Position numbers and translations under genes: made by a program. Positions 51,745-61,168 of a DNA stretch of 64,000 nucleotides are shown here, piece after piece. The number at the start of each line of letters is the position of its first letter. The stretch's first letter is position 1. The notes under the pieces were generated by a model. The model did not search any database. It saw only the letters and a program-made list of their open reading frames with translations, and was not told where the DNA came from. This DNA is from SAR116 cluster bacterium AG-390-L20. GTDB taxonomy: Bacteria > Pseudomonadota > Alphaproteobacteria > Puniceispirillales > Marisalimonadaceae. The DNA is taken from NCBI GenBank assembly GCA_003278095.1, contig QCHB01000003.1, positions 1-64,000 on the forward strand, in the 5' to 3' direction.

Positions 51745-52488
51745 ATGAGACAAAATATACCTAAAACAGAGCGAGTATTCCAAAATAGTAAACCTATTGA
51801 TAAATTGAATATTTTTGATGGTATTACATTAATTGTTAATGAGCAAAAAAAAGCTGCGCTAGAAGTGAAAAAAGCTGCAATATCAATTAGGTTCGCAATA
51901 AATGAAATTTCAAAACATTTATCGTCTAGTAAAACTGGGCGATTAATTTACGTTGGAGCAGGTACATCAGGTAGAATAGGTGTGCAAGATGGTGTTGAAC
52001 TTTTTCCAACATTTAATTGGCCTAAGAAACGTTTGGATTTCATTATAGCGGGAGGAAATAAAGCTATTATAGAAACAGTTGAAAACGCAGAGGACTGCAC
52101 TTCAGAAGCTTTTAAATCAGTTATAAATAAAAAAATTAATTCTAAAGATGTTGTTATTTGTCTTGCAGCAAGTGGCAATACACCTTTTACGTGTAAAGTT
52201 ATTGAAGAGTCATTTAATCAAGATGCCTTAACCATTGCAATTAGCAATAATCCAAAAGGTAATATACTAAAATTTGGAAAAATTAATATTATCCTTGATA
52301 CAAAAGCAGAAGTTATAGCAGGATCAACAAGATTAAAAGCAGGGACTGCACAAAAAATTTGTTTAAATGCAATTTCTTCAATGGTAATGATAAAATTGGG
52401 TAGAGTAAAGAACGGAATTATGAGTGAAATGGTTCCAACGAACGAGAAGTTAAGAAAAAGAAAAAAATTTTTTCAAATCAAAAATTAA
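51745..52488 (+). CDS. murQ: N-acetylmuramic acid 6-phosphate etherase (short form)
   Basis: GRLIYVGAGTSGRIGVQDGVELFPTFNW, VVICLAASGNTPF, AEVIAGSTRLKAGTAQKICLNAISSMVMIKLG; opposite anmK. Confidence 0.92.
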   Translation: MRQNIPKTERVFQNSKPIDKLNIFDGITLIVNEQKKAALEVKKAAISIRFAINEISKHLSSSKTGRLIYVGAGTSGRIGVQDGVELFPTFNWPKKRLDFIIAGGNKAIIETVENAEDCTSEAFKSVINKKINSKDVVICLAASGNTPFTCKVIEESFNQDALTIAISNNPKGNILKFGKINIILDTKAEVIAGSTRLKAGTAQKICLNAISSMVMIKLGRVKNGIMSEMVPTNEKLRKRKKFFQIKN

Positions 52489-52506
52489 CTTTATTCATTT
52501 AAAAAA

Positions 52507-53286
52507 TTATTTATTAAAATCCATCATTTTAATTATGGGATTTTTTTCCCCCATTCTGAAAATTATTTCCTTAAGAGGTTCAATAATAGTTTTCATATGG
52601 TAAGCATTAGCGTGAATACAATTTAATTTATCAACCATTATTCCAACATGCCCTTCCCAAAAAACCACCGATCCTCTGTCCAATTTCTTTACATCATTAA
52701 TTATTTCTTTATCAATATTAACTTGATCAGTAGTATTTCTAGGAATTTTTTGTCCGAAAGTCTCATAAGAAATTTGAAGAAGGGCAGAGCAATCAATTCC
52801 TAAAGTATCCCTTCCGCCCCATTTGTAAGGTGTTTCCAAAAGACTTTCTGATATAAAAACCCAATCTTTAGTAATATTATTAATATTTGATATGTGCTTA
52901 ATGGGTACGAACCCAGTTTTATAAGGATATTTAGAAGGTAAAAAAATTTCTGCCCAATTATTTTCCATTTGTTTTACTGACAATTTAGATCCAAGAGGAA
53001 GATAAATTATAGAGTTAGATTTTTCACTCTTTCTCTCTAAAACAAATGTTCTTTTTGATAATACTCTATGTGTAATAGTTTTAAAATTACACAAACTTTC
53101 ACTTTTCACCCAACCTTGGTAATTATCTGAAAATAATTTGCAAAAAGTCCACTCTAAATAATGATCTAAAGTTTCAACTTGTTCACCAAATAAGCATTCA
53201 GTTTCTAACGGTAAGGCTATAGAAGGCTTGGATCTCATACCAATAGATGGTTCTGCAACTATCATAATTTCAGATTTTTTGACCAT
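52507..53286 (-). CDS. NlpC/P60 family cell-wall peptidase with SH3-like N-terminal region
   Basis: PYKWGGRDTLGIDCSALLQISYETFGQKIPRNTTDQ, DRGSVVFWEGHVGIMVDKLNCIHANAYHMKTIIEPL. Confidence 0.92.
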   Translation of the reverse strand: MVKKSEIMIVAEPSIGMRSKPSIALPLETECLFGEQVETLDHYLEWTFCKLFSDNYQGWVKSESLCNFKTITHRVLSKRTFVLERKSEKSNSIIYLPLGSKLSVKQMENNWAEIFLPSKYPYKTGFVPIKHISNINNITKDWVFISESLLETPYKWGGRDTLGIDCSALLQISYETFGQKIPRNTTDQVNIDKEIINDVKKLDRGSVVFWEGHVGIMVDKLNCIHANAYHMKTIIEPLKEIIFRMGEKNPIIKMMDFNK

Positions 53287-53666
53287 TTGATTACATTAAA
53301 ATTTGGACATGTTTTTTTAGTATTATTATCATCGCAATGACCAATAATTATAGCTCCAGGGTAAGATTTTTTCCATTTCTTTAAAATTTTTTCCAATGAT
53401 ATAAATTGTTTTTTTGTAAATTTATTACGCCCTATCAAACATACCCCTAAGCTTGTCTGATTTTTACCTTTTACATGAGCACCAATCCAATACTCTGGAC
53501 GACCATTTTCAACTTTTCCTGATCTTAGTATAACTTTGTGATATCCTATTCCGTCCCAGCCAAAGCCTAGATGCATATTATGTATATAACTTGCATCTAT
53601 GTTATTATTGTTCGGTGTATCAGAACAATGTACAACAAGCAATTTTATGTCTGACTTAAAAAGCAT
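53262..53666 (-). CDS. N-acetylmuramoyl-L-alanine amidase (amidase_2; T7-lysozyme-like)
   Basis: LLVVHCSDTP, GIGYHKVILRSGKVENGRPEYWIGAHVKGKNQTSLGVCLIGR, IIGHCDDNNTKKTCPNFNVIKW. Confidence 0.9.
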   Translation of the reverse strand: MLFKSDIKLLVVHCSDTPNNNNIDASYIHNMHLGFGWDGIGYHKVILRSGKVENGRPEYWIGAHVKGKNQTSLGVCLIGRNKFTKKQFISLEKILKKWKKSYPGAIIIGHCDDNNTKKTCPNFNVIKWSKNLKL

Positions 53667-53760
53667 ATTTCTTTTTAAAATTATTATTTTAAAATATTGT
53701 ATTATTTATACGTATTATAGAAAAGATTTTATCATGATCCAACATTAAAAAATTTTAATT

Positions 53761-54765
53761 TTATAAATTATCTATAAATTTATTAAAAGCAATTTTGTAA
53801 TTACAATTTTGATTCACCCAACTCCAACCATTAAGTGCAATTTTTCTTCGTAAGGGATAATTACTTTCTAAATCTAATAATTTTTTTCCCCATTCTTCTA
53901 TCAAATCTACCTTTACATAGTGTATTTTGTCTTCCAAACCGTATTCAGATAAATTTTTATTTGTAATTACCGGTAATCCATAACTCATCATTGAAAATAT
54001 TTTTACATTTCTTCCTGTGCCCTCAAAAATTGGCGCAAGGCCAATTTGTGCATTTAAAAAATGTTTTTTTTGTAAACTTGGAGAAAAAGAAAACTTTGGG
54101 AAATTAGAATTTAATTTTGAACCAACAATCTTCACTTTTTTGTTTAAAAAGAATGTTTGGTAATTTTTAAAAAAAGCTTCTATAGAAATAGAATTTTGTT
54201 TCCAATTACTACCTATAAAAAAATAATTAAATTCTCTAGAAGAAGAATATAAGAATTTATGAATGCGAACAGGTGTTGGCGTATACACTAGTTTTTCTTT
54301 TTTGATACCATTATTGACAAGGTATTCCTTTTCATAATTGGCGAAATCAATGATATAAGTACAACATGATAATAAATTTATTTCTTGATTGTCAGTCATA
54401 ACTGACTCATCTCTAAATTTATTATTTTCAAAATACTTTTTTCTGAAATGATATAGATCGTGACAAACTAAAACAATTGGTGTTTTACTATTAAAAAAAA
54501 TATCTTCATATATTTTCAATAATTTAGTTGTGTTTACAAAAATATATTTTGGTGATTTTTTTTTTATATATATTTTTATTTTCTTACTAAAAACTTCATC
54601 ATACTTAAGATTAAATACTGGATCAATATCGTTTGAATTATCAATTTTTAAAAAATGTACTTTGAACTTACTTTTGAGGGACAAATATAATAAAAAAACA
54701 GTATTCTGAAAACCACTTCTAACTGGTTTAAGTTTTTTTATAGAAATTATAAGGATATTATCCAT
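53761..54765 (-). CDS. Putative glycosyltransferase
   Basis: IGLAPIFEGTGRNVKIFSMMSYGLPVITNKNLSEYGLED resembles GT4 C-terminal region; in glycan operon. Confidence 0.75.
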   Translation of the reverse strand: MDNILIISIKKLKPVRSGFQNTVFLLYLSLKSKFKVHFLKIDNSNDIDPVFNLKYDEVFSKKIKIYIKKKSPKYIFVNTTKLLKIYEDIFFNSKTPIVLVCHDLYHFRKKYFENNKFRDESVMTDNQEINLLSCCTYIIDFANYEKEYLVNNGIKKEKLVYTPTPVRIHKFLYSSSREFNYFFIGSNWKQNSISIEAFFKNYQTFFLNKKVKIVGSKLNSNFPKFSFSPSLQKKHFLNAQIGLAPIFEGTGRNVKIFSMMSYGLPVITNKNLSEYGLEDKIHYVKVDLIEEWGKKLLDLESNYPLRRKIALNGWSWVNQNCNYKIAFNKFIDNL

Positions 54766-55774
54766 AGGAGTATATTTTAGATGTCAATTCCATAGTATCT
54801 AACGCCTCACCAAAAAAACATGGTTTTTGCTCACAATCAAATCCTAATAAACATTTTAAAATATTTTCTAACTCACTTTCAAAAACGTCCTCACCAAGAG
54901 ATTGGCTAACAATTTGTTCAGTATCGATTTGGTTATTAAAGACAGAACTTTCCCACGACCACCTCTTACCTGTTCTATATACTTGTTTGCCATAATGGCT
55001 TCCTCTGCCATTAATAATTCCATATCCATTATTGCCAAAAATAGAAATTTCAAATGAACTTCTCCACTTAAGAATAGATATATTTAAATGAATTAGAGGT
55101 ATTTTCTTAGATTCAAATAGTAAATTACATTGTTCTTCAATTCCGGTTTTCCAAAAATTCATACTAGTTAAGTGTTTTGCAACTATATTTATTTTACTAC
55201 CTACAAAAAGTTGCATTAAATTTATAACATGTATTCCAGGATCAATAATGACACCTCCTCCAGCCTTTTCTTTATTAATTTTCCATGAATTTTTTATTTT
55301 CGAACTATGGCCATGACCCATACTAATATTAAGAGAATTTATTTCACCAAATTTACAATCTTCAAGATCTTTTAAAAGAGCACTAATACCTTTAAAATAA
55401 CGATAGTTAAGGCCTACAAATATATTTTGATTTTTATTTTTCAAATCCCTTATCTTTTTAGCTTCATTAAAGTTTATACCCAGTGGTTTTTCAACAAGAA
55501 TTGAACATGATGGTTTTGATACTAAAATATCTTTTATGTATTCATAAATTAGATAATGTGGAGTACCTATTATGAAAAAACTTGCCATAGTATTTTTAAA
55601 AAATTGTCTATCAATTTTAGTTTCGCAAATAATTTTTTTACCATTCCAATCAATAGAGGCAACTGTTGGATCATAAAATCCGATAACATTAAGCTCAAAT
55701 TTTACTTTAAGTTTTTTTATGGCCCTTAACCTATGATGACCCATATTACCCATTCCTATAAAAAAAATATTCAT
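54758..55774 (-). CDS. Gfo/Idh/MocA family oxidoreductase
   Basis: IFFIGMGNMGHHRLRAIKKL, CSILVEKPLGINFNEAKKIRDL, GGGVIIDPGIHVINLMQLFVG. Confidence 0.9.
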   Translation of the reverse strand: MNIFFIGMGNMGHHRLRAIKKLKVKFELNVIGFYDPTVASIDWNGKKIICETKIDRQFFKNTMASFFIIGTPHYLIYEYIKDILVSKPSCSILVEKPLGINFNEAKKIRDLKNKNQNIFVGLNYRYFKGISALLKDLEDCKFGEINSLNISMGHGHSSKIKNSWKINKEKAGGGVIIDPGIHVINLMQLFVGSKINIVAKHLTSMNFWKTGIEEQCNLLFESKKIPLIHLNISILKWRSSFEISIFGNNGYGIINGRGSHYGKQVYRTGKRWSWESSVFNNQIDTEQIVSQSLGEDVFESELENILKCLLGFDCEQKPCFFGEALDTMELTSKIYSYG

Positions 55775-56529
55775 TCGATTCTTCTTAATTTAAGGTAGTT
55801 TTCATCAATATTATTAAATATTTTGTCTTTATTATCTCTAATATGGATTAGTTTGCCGTTTAAGCTTTTACTATTATTTTCCAAATAATATTTTATAAAA
55901 TCACATACTTCACTCTTTGAAGTTTTTGTTCCTACTTCTGTTTGTTCAAGAACTTTTTCTAGCATTTTAGTCTCAATTGCTCCAGGAGCTATTGCAAATA
56001 TATTAAATCCATAATTTTCATACTGTATTGACAAATTTTCTACAGTTCTCACTATTGCAGCTTTACTTGCAGAATAAGCTGGAAAGGTTGGAAAAGGATT
56101 GGCTGCTCCCCCACCTGATAAAAATATTATGTTTTTTTCTTTTTTTATTCTTTTTAATGGTTCAATAAAAAAATTAAATATCTCTAAATGAGAAAATAAA
56201 TTAATATTAAAAACTTTTTTCCATTCATCTATATTTGTTTTTGTACTAAAATTTTCAATATATCCAGCACAAAAAATCAAATGTATGTTGGAAAAAGATT
56301 TAAAGTTAATTTTGTTTTGGAATAATGAAAAATCAATTTTATTTTCAAGGTCTAATATTAAATAATCTGAGGCAAGAGGATTAGACTGGTTTATGGTGTC
56401 AGATTTTTTTTTACAGTTTTTCGATTTAGAAATCAAAAGGATAAAATATTTTTTTGATAGTTTTTCAGCTAAATAAGCTCCTATTCCCTGACCTGCGCCA
56501 GTAATAACTAATAATTCTTTTTTTTTCAT
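55771..56529 (-). CDS. SDR family oxidoreductase
   Basis: LLVITGAGQGIGAYLAEKLSK, FLSGGGAANPFPTFPAYSASKAAIVRTVENLS (YxxxK), APGAIETKML. Confidence 0.92.
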   Translation of the reverse strand: MKKKELLVITGAGQGIGAYLAEKLSKKYFILLISKSKNCKKKSDTINQSNPLASDYLILDLENKIDFSLFQNKINFKSFSNIHLIFCAGYIENFSTKTNIDEWKKVFNINLFSHLEIFNFFIEPLKRIKKEKNIIFLSGGGAANPFPTFPAYSASKAAIVRTVENLSIQYENYGFNIFAIAPGAIETKMLEKVLEQTEVGTKTSKSEVCDFIKYYLENNSKSLNGKLIHIRDNKDKIFNNIDENYLKLRRIE

Positions 56530-57233
56530 AAACTTGTGTAAACTCTATTAAAATTTCTTATGTCATTAGGAGTATCAATTCTTAAGGGTAAAAAAGTAGA
56601 TAATAAAAAGCTGACTTTCATTTCTTTTAATTTGCAATCATAGATAAAATCTTCTATTTTTTTATAAGGTTTTTTAACATAATTAAATATTCTTTTATCA
56701 ATAAATTTACAACCTAAATCAATATGACTACCAGTATAGTTGTATTTTTTTCCTAAAACAAAATTATCATTAACTTCAAGATTTCCTTTTAACTCTTTCT
56801 TTAAAAGTGAACATACATCTACGTCATCATTTAAAAATTTATTGTACATTGATACGACATCAAAATTAGATATTTCATCACTATTTGTATAAAAAAAATT
56901 GTTTGCAAGATTTTTTCTGATTGAGTAAATTGCATTAAATGTTCCTAGCCGCTCATTATCAGAAAAAAATTCAAAAGAAATATTTTTTTCTTTTAAATAG
57001 GGCTTTACTATATTTTTTAAAATCTCTTCTTTATAAGATGTAATAAATAAAAAGTGTTTAAAGCCTCTATTAATCAACGAATCTAATTTATGTAATATAA
57101 ATGGCCTACCCTTAATTATAATTGCAGGTTTAGGTTTGTGTTTGGTAATAGCACCAAGCCTACTTCCTAATCCACCTGCCATTAAAACACAAGGAGGAAG
57201 AAGGATATTAAATTTATTTGAAATCTTCTTCAA
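56526..57233 (-). CDS. Sugar-phosphate nucleotidyltransferase (HddC-like or PtmE-like)
   Basis: VLMAGGLGSRLGAITKHKPKPAIIIKGRPFILHKLDSLINRGFKHFLFITSY; NTP_transferase fold. Confidence 0.85.
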   Translation of the reverse strand: MKKISNKFNILLPPCVLMAGGLGSRLGAITKHKPKPAIIIKGRPFILHKLDSLINRGFKHFLFITSYKEEILKNIVKPYLKEKNISFEFFSDNERLGTFNAIYSIRKNLANNFFYTNSDEISNFDVVSMYNKFLNDDVDVCSLLKKELKGNLEVNDNFVLGKKYNYTGSHIDLGCKFIDKRIFNYVKKPYKKIEDFIYDCKLKEMKVSFLLSTFLPLRIDTPNDIRNFNRVYTSL

Positions 57234-58293
57234 TTAAAGTCTGATCTCGTGTTTTATTTTTGGTAATTTTTTTGCCTAAGATGTCATAATATTTTGACGC
57301 TGGTATGCCTTCAAATGGTCCTTTTGTTGTTATCATGGTAGCATCGATTATGTCCCCCGCTTTTATTTCCTTAGTTGTAACTAAGCATTTCCCCAAAACA
57401 CTTATAAGTGGACCCTCGCTATCATATTTTTGTTTTATTTCAGTACCTAGGGCTATTTCAACTTCACGAATAGATTTAACCATTTCTGAAAGTTCAGACA
57501 TATCAATAGATGCAGCATGATCAGTACCATTCATTTTCTTATTAAGAGTAACATGTTTTTCAACAACTCTTGCTCCCATAGCTACTGATGCTACTGGCAC
57601 ATGAATACCAGGTTCGTGACCAGAATACCCAATAATATTTTTGTATTTTTTAAGAAAAGTCTTAATTACATTTAGGTCAATTTCATTGTATTTACTTGGA
57701 TAAGCTGAAGTGCATTGTAATAAAATAACTTCAGAATCACCCTGGGAAAGAATACTTAGTGCTTTATCAATATCGTAAATATCAGCTGTACCTGTACTTA
57801 GTATAATAGGCAGTTTAGTTCTAGAGAATTTTTCTAAAAAATGATAATTGGTAATTTCAACACTTGGTATTTTTATTATATTAATGTTCATAGAAAGTAA
57901 AAAATCTAAGCTTTCTTCGTCCCATGGGCTTGCAAAAAATTCTACACCACATTTGTTAGAAAATTCTTGGAGCTCTCTAAAGTTGTCTTCAGTTAATTCC
58001 ACCCTAATATCAGGATAAGACCAAGAACCATATTTAGGTTGGTCAGTTGAAATATCATTAATACTTTTACTTAAATAACCGATTGGATTTTTATTTATTT
58101 TACTTTCAAGCATTATAGACTCAGCTGTCCTTTTCTGAAACTTAACAGCGTCGACTCCAGCTTTTGCACTCTCTTCAATTAATTGTTTGGCAATGTCCAT
58201 ACTACCATTATGGTTGATACCTATTTCAGCAATAATATAGGTAGGTTGGTTGTGCCCAATAATTTTTTTATTAACAATAATTTCTTTATGCAT
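57214..58293 (-). CDS. N-acetylneuraminate/legionaminate synthase family protein (NeuB-like)
   Basis: TYIIAEIGINHNGSMDIAKQLIEESAKAGVDAVKFQKR, GYSGHEPGIHVPVASVAMGARVVEKHVTLNK, C-terminal SAF domain. Confidence 0.94.
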   Translation of the reverse strand: MHKEIIVNKKIIGHNQPTYIIAEIGINHNGSMDIAKQLIEESAKAGVDAVKFQKRTAESIMLESKINKNPIGYLSKSINDISTDQPKYGSWSYPDIRVELTEDNFRELQEFSNKCGVEFFASPWDEESLDFLLSMNINIIKIPSVEITNYHFLEKFSRTKLPIILSTGTADIYDIDKALSILSQGDSEVILLQCTSAYPSKYNEIDLNVIKTFLKKYKNIIGYSGHEPGIHVPVASVAMGARVVEKHVTLNKKMNGTDHAASIDMSELSEMVKSIREVEIALGTEIKQKYDSEGPLISVLGKCLVTTKEIKAGDIIDATMITTKGPFEGIPASKYYDILGKKITKNKTRDQTLIEEDFK

Positions 58294-58379
58294 ATTCGAT
58301 CTTTTCTATTAATTTCATATAAATTCTATGCCTGATTATTTAAGGTAAGTCAATAAACATATATGAAGGGTTATTAATG

Positions 58380-59501
58380 TTATTTAAGACTTAAAAAGTT
58401 TTTGTTTGTTTGTTTCCAAATATTTTCTTGGATTTTATCAATCTGTTCGTAAGATTGTGATTTTTCAGAAATTAATTTTTCAAGAAGGCGTTCAAAATTT
58501 TGTATGAACTGAGAGTCATCTATTTCTAAACCCCACTCTTCATGATCTATATCTTCAAGTAAATATTTCATTTTATTATGTGTTATTATTGATAATATAG
58601 GCTTTCTTAAACCTAGTGGAATCAATTGAGAATGACCCCTCATTCCAAATGAACAATCAACCTCAGAATAAAAATCACAAATTTCATTTGGATCACATTC
58701 AGTAAGATTCTTTACTTCATAAGTTAGATGAACCTTATCAAGAAACTTCAATATCTCAAGATCTAGATGTTTGTGGGCAACTACTATTATCTTCCAACCT
58801 CTTTTAGATGCTAATTCAAGTGATTTTACTATATTGATAATGTCTTTTTCAAGTCCGTTTGGAAATCTCATTTCAACTCTATCTAATGCTGCATTAAATG
58901 CTAAATGCTTGGAATTTTTCTTTCTGTGCTTAAAAGATTTTGTCATTAGGCTTTTATTAATCTGCCAAAGGCATGTTGTGGGACAAAATTGCAAAGATAA
59001 TTTTTCTTTTAAATCAGGATAAAGATAGTTTTGAATAGATTTTATTGATCCTGAATTTCTTAATCCTACAAAATTTGCCTTCTGCACAAGAGTATTTATA
59101 TGATCTGTGAATATACTGTCAAAATCTTCTTGTCCACGAAACCTGTTATAGCCAACTCCGAAAACATTTATTGGTATTTTAATTTCACTTAAAGCTTCTA
59201 TGCTACAATTCCATTGCCAGCCACTTTTAGAAATATCGCTACCATCTTGATCTCTCAAGAACATTCCGCCTCCACCAATTAATATTTCATCATAAGTCGA
59301 ATTTGCATTTTGAGCGTCTCGAAGACTAAATTTTTTCAAAACATGATGCAGAGACCAATCAATTTTTGAATTAAATATATCAAAACAGCTTCTTGTTACA
59401 GGAAACAAAAGTGTATCCCCAGCATTTTTGTTTGTTGTTGTATGATTTCCTATATGCAGTATTTTTTTATACATTGTTTTTAAAATAAATCTCTCTAGCA
59501 T
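58380..59501 (-). CDS. Polysaccharide pyruvyl transferase family protein
   Basis: ILHIGNHTTTNKNAGDTLLFPVT, EILIGGGGMFLRDQDG, CSFGMRGHSQLIPLGLRKPILSIITHNK. Start may be ATG encoding MYKKILHIG. Confidence 0.8.
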   Translation of the reverse strand: MLERFILKTMYKKILHIGNHTTTNKNAGDTLLFPVTRSCFDIFNSKIDWSLHHVLKKFSLRDAQNANSTYDEILIGGGGMFLRDQDGSDISKSGWQWNCSIEALSEIKIPINVFGVGYNRFRGQEDFDSIFTDHINTLVQKANFVGLRNSGSIKSIQNYLYPDLKEKLSLQFCPTTCLWQINKSLMTKSFKHRKKNSKHLAFNAALDRVEMRFPNGLEKDIINIVKSLELASKRGWKIIVVAHKHLDLEILKFLDKVHLTYEVKNLTECDPNEICDFYSEVDCSFGMRGHSQLIPLGLRKPILSIITHNKMKYLLEDIDHEEWGLEIDDSQFIQNFERLLEKLISEKSQSYEQIDKIQENIWKQTNKNFLSLK

Positions 59502-60162
59502 TTTTTAAATCATCATGTGAATTAATATCTATTGAATTGTCTTTGCTCATTTTATAACCTATTGCTCTTTCTGTATGAAATGTTTCTTTTTTTTTGAGAA
59601 TTTTAGCGTTAGAAATAAATATTGCACCATTAACAGTAAAAATTTCTTGTTGACCTTGTCTTTGTCTATTTGGATCAATATCATTGGATATAAAGCTTAA
59701 AACGTTATTTGTTGAAAACCTAAGATTATTTAAATTTTTACCTAAACCTGTGATGCCAATTACACTTCTATCATTTCCATTAAGGTATAAACTTACTGCT
59801 TCTTGCAGATTTTTTGAGGATCTTAAAGGGCTAGTTGGGAGTAACATAGCCACAGCTTCAGGTTCATAACTTTCTTTTTGATAAAGAAAGTCTAGTGCAT
59901 GAAGAATGACATGAACTGAATGAACGTGATCTTGTGAGAGACTTTTAGGTCTTATAAAAGGCGTTTCTGCGCCATACCTTTTTGCAACCTCTGCTATACG
60001 CTCACTATCAGTTGAAACTAATACTCTATCAAACATATTTGAGTTTAAAGCACTTAGTATTGACCATGACAATAAAGGTTTACCACAAAAATCTATTAAA
60101 TTTTTATCTTTTATACCTTTAGACCCTGACCTGGCAGGTATAATAGCAATTACCTTATTCAT
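59467..60162 (-). CDS. Acylneuraminate cytidylyltransferase family protein (NeuA-like)
   Basis: VIAIIPARSGSKGIKDKNLIDFCGKPLLSWSI, VLVSTDSERIAEVAKRYGAETPFIRP, LLPTSPLRSSKNL. Confidence 0.93.
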   Translation of the reverse strand: MNKVIAIIPARSGSKGIKDKNLIDFCGKPLLSWSILSALNSNMFDRVLVSTDSERIAEVAKRYGAETPFIRPKSLSQDHVHSVHVILHALDFLYQKESYEPEAVAMLLPTSPLRSSKNLQEAVSLYLNGNDRSVIGITGLGKNLNNLRFSTNNVLSFISNDIDPNRQRQGQQEIFTVNGAIFISNAKILKKKETFHTERAIGYKMSKDNSIDINSHDDLKNAREIYFKNNV

Positions 60163-61168
60163 TTAAACTAGTTTTCAATATTTCTTGAGCATACATTATG
60201 TGACTTCCTTTAAATTCAAAATTAAAAGGGATAGACCTTAAATCTAGCTTTTTAAGCTCCCTATGAAAAGTTTCTTTATCTTTTGGTACGGCCATTAAAA
60301 AAAATCCTCCTCCTCCAGCACCAATAATTTTACCTCCATTAGCTCCTGCATTTTTTAACTTAATATATATATCGTCTAAATATGAATCACTCATCATATT
60401 AGAAATATCTTTTTTTATTGCCCAATGTTCGTCCATAGCTAATCCTAATTGTTCAACATCCCCATTCATGAGGAAACCTTCTGATAAAACACCTATTTTT
60501 TTTATTTTGTCATAGCATTGCATAACATTTTTACTATCATACTGTGACTTGATTATTTTATCAGATCTTCTGTTAACTTTTGAATGGACTAAAACTAATC
60601 CAGATATGAGTTTGTCCAGGTTCAGCGTTGATATATTCAATTTTCTACAGAATATTTTGCCATCTTCATTAATCTCTATTGCTTGAATTCCCCCAAGTGC
60701 AGCAATATACTGGTCCTGATAACCACCATCCAATTTTGTAATATTTCTCTCGATATTAAAAGAAGCTTCCGCAATTTCTATCTTTGACAGAGAAAGTCCT
60801 TTAAGTTTAACAATTGCGTTAACTAAACCTACTGTAAGAGAACTTGAAGCACCTAGGCCGGTATAAGTAGGCATTGAAGAGATAGTGCTAACTTGAATAC
60901 CCTTCGTTAAACTATAGTATTTAAGAATATTTTTAATTAAACGGTGTTTTATATATTCTATGCTATCCGTCCATTCAGTTTCAGAATATTGAAGAAATAT
61001 TTTATCATCTAATATTCTTTCTGCTAAATGGACAGTTATATACTGGTCTATTCCAGCAGTAATTAAAAACCCACCTCTTTCTTTAAAATAAAAAGGCAGA
61101 TCTGTACCACCACCACCTAGTGATATTCTATAAGGGGTGTTGGTAATTACATTTTTAAAAACATTCAT
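60155..61168 (-). CDS. GHMP kinase (D-glycero-D-manno-heptose 7-phosphate kinase-like)
   Basis: TNTPYRISLGGGGTDLPFYFKERGGFLITAGID, PTYTGLGASSSLTVGLVNAI, GAGGGGFFLMAVP. Confidence 0.9.
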   Translation of the reverse strand: MNVFKNVITNTPYRISLGGGGTDLPFYFKERGGFLITAGIDQYITVHLAERILDDKIFLQYSETEWTDSIEYIKHRLIKNILKYYSLTKGIQVSTISSMPTYTGLGASSSLTVGLVNAIVKLKGLSLSKIEIAEASFNIERNITKLDGGYQDQYIAALGGIQAIEINEDGKIFCRKLNISTLNLDKLISGLVLVHSKVNRRSDKIIKSQYDSKNVMQCYDKIKKIGVLSEGFLMNGDVEQLGLAMDEHWAIKKDISNMMSDSYLDDIYIKLKNAGANGGKIIGAGGGGFFLMAVPKDKETFHRELKKLDLRSIPFNFEFKGSHIMYAQEILKTSLNE

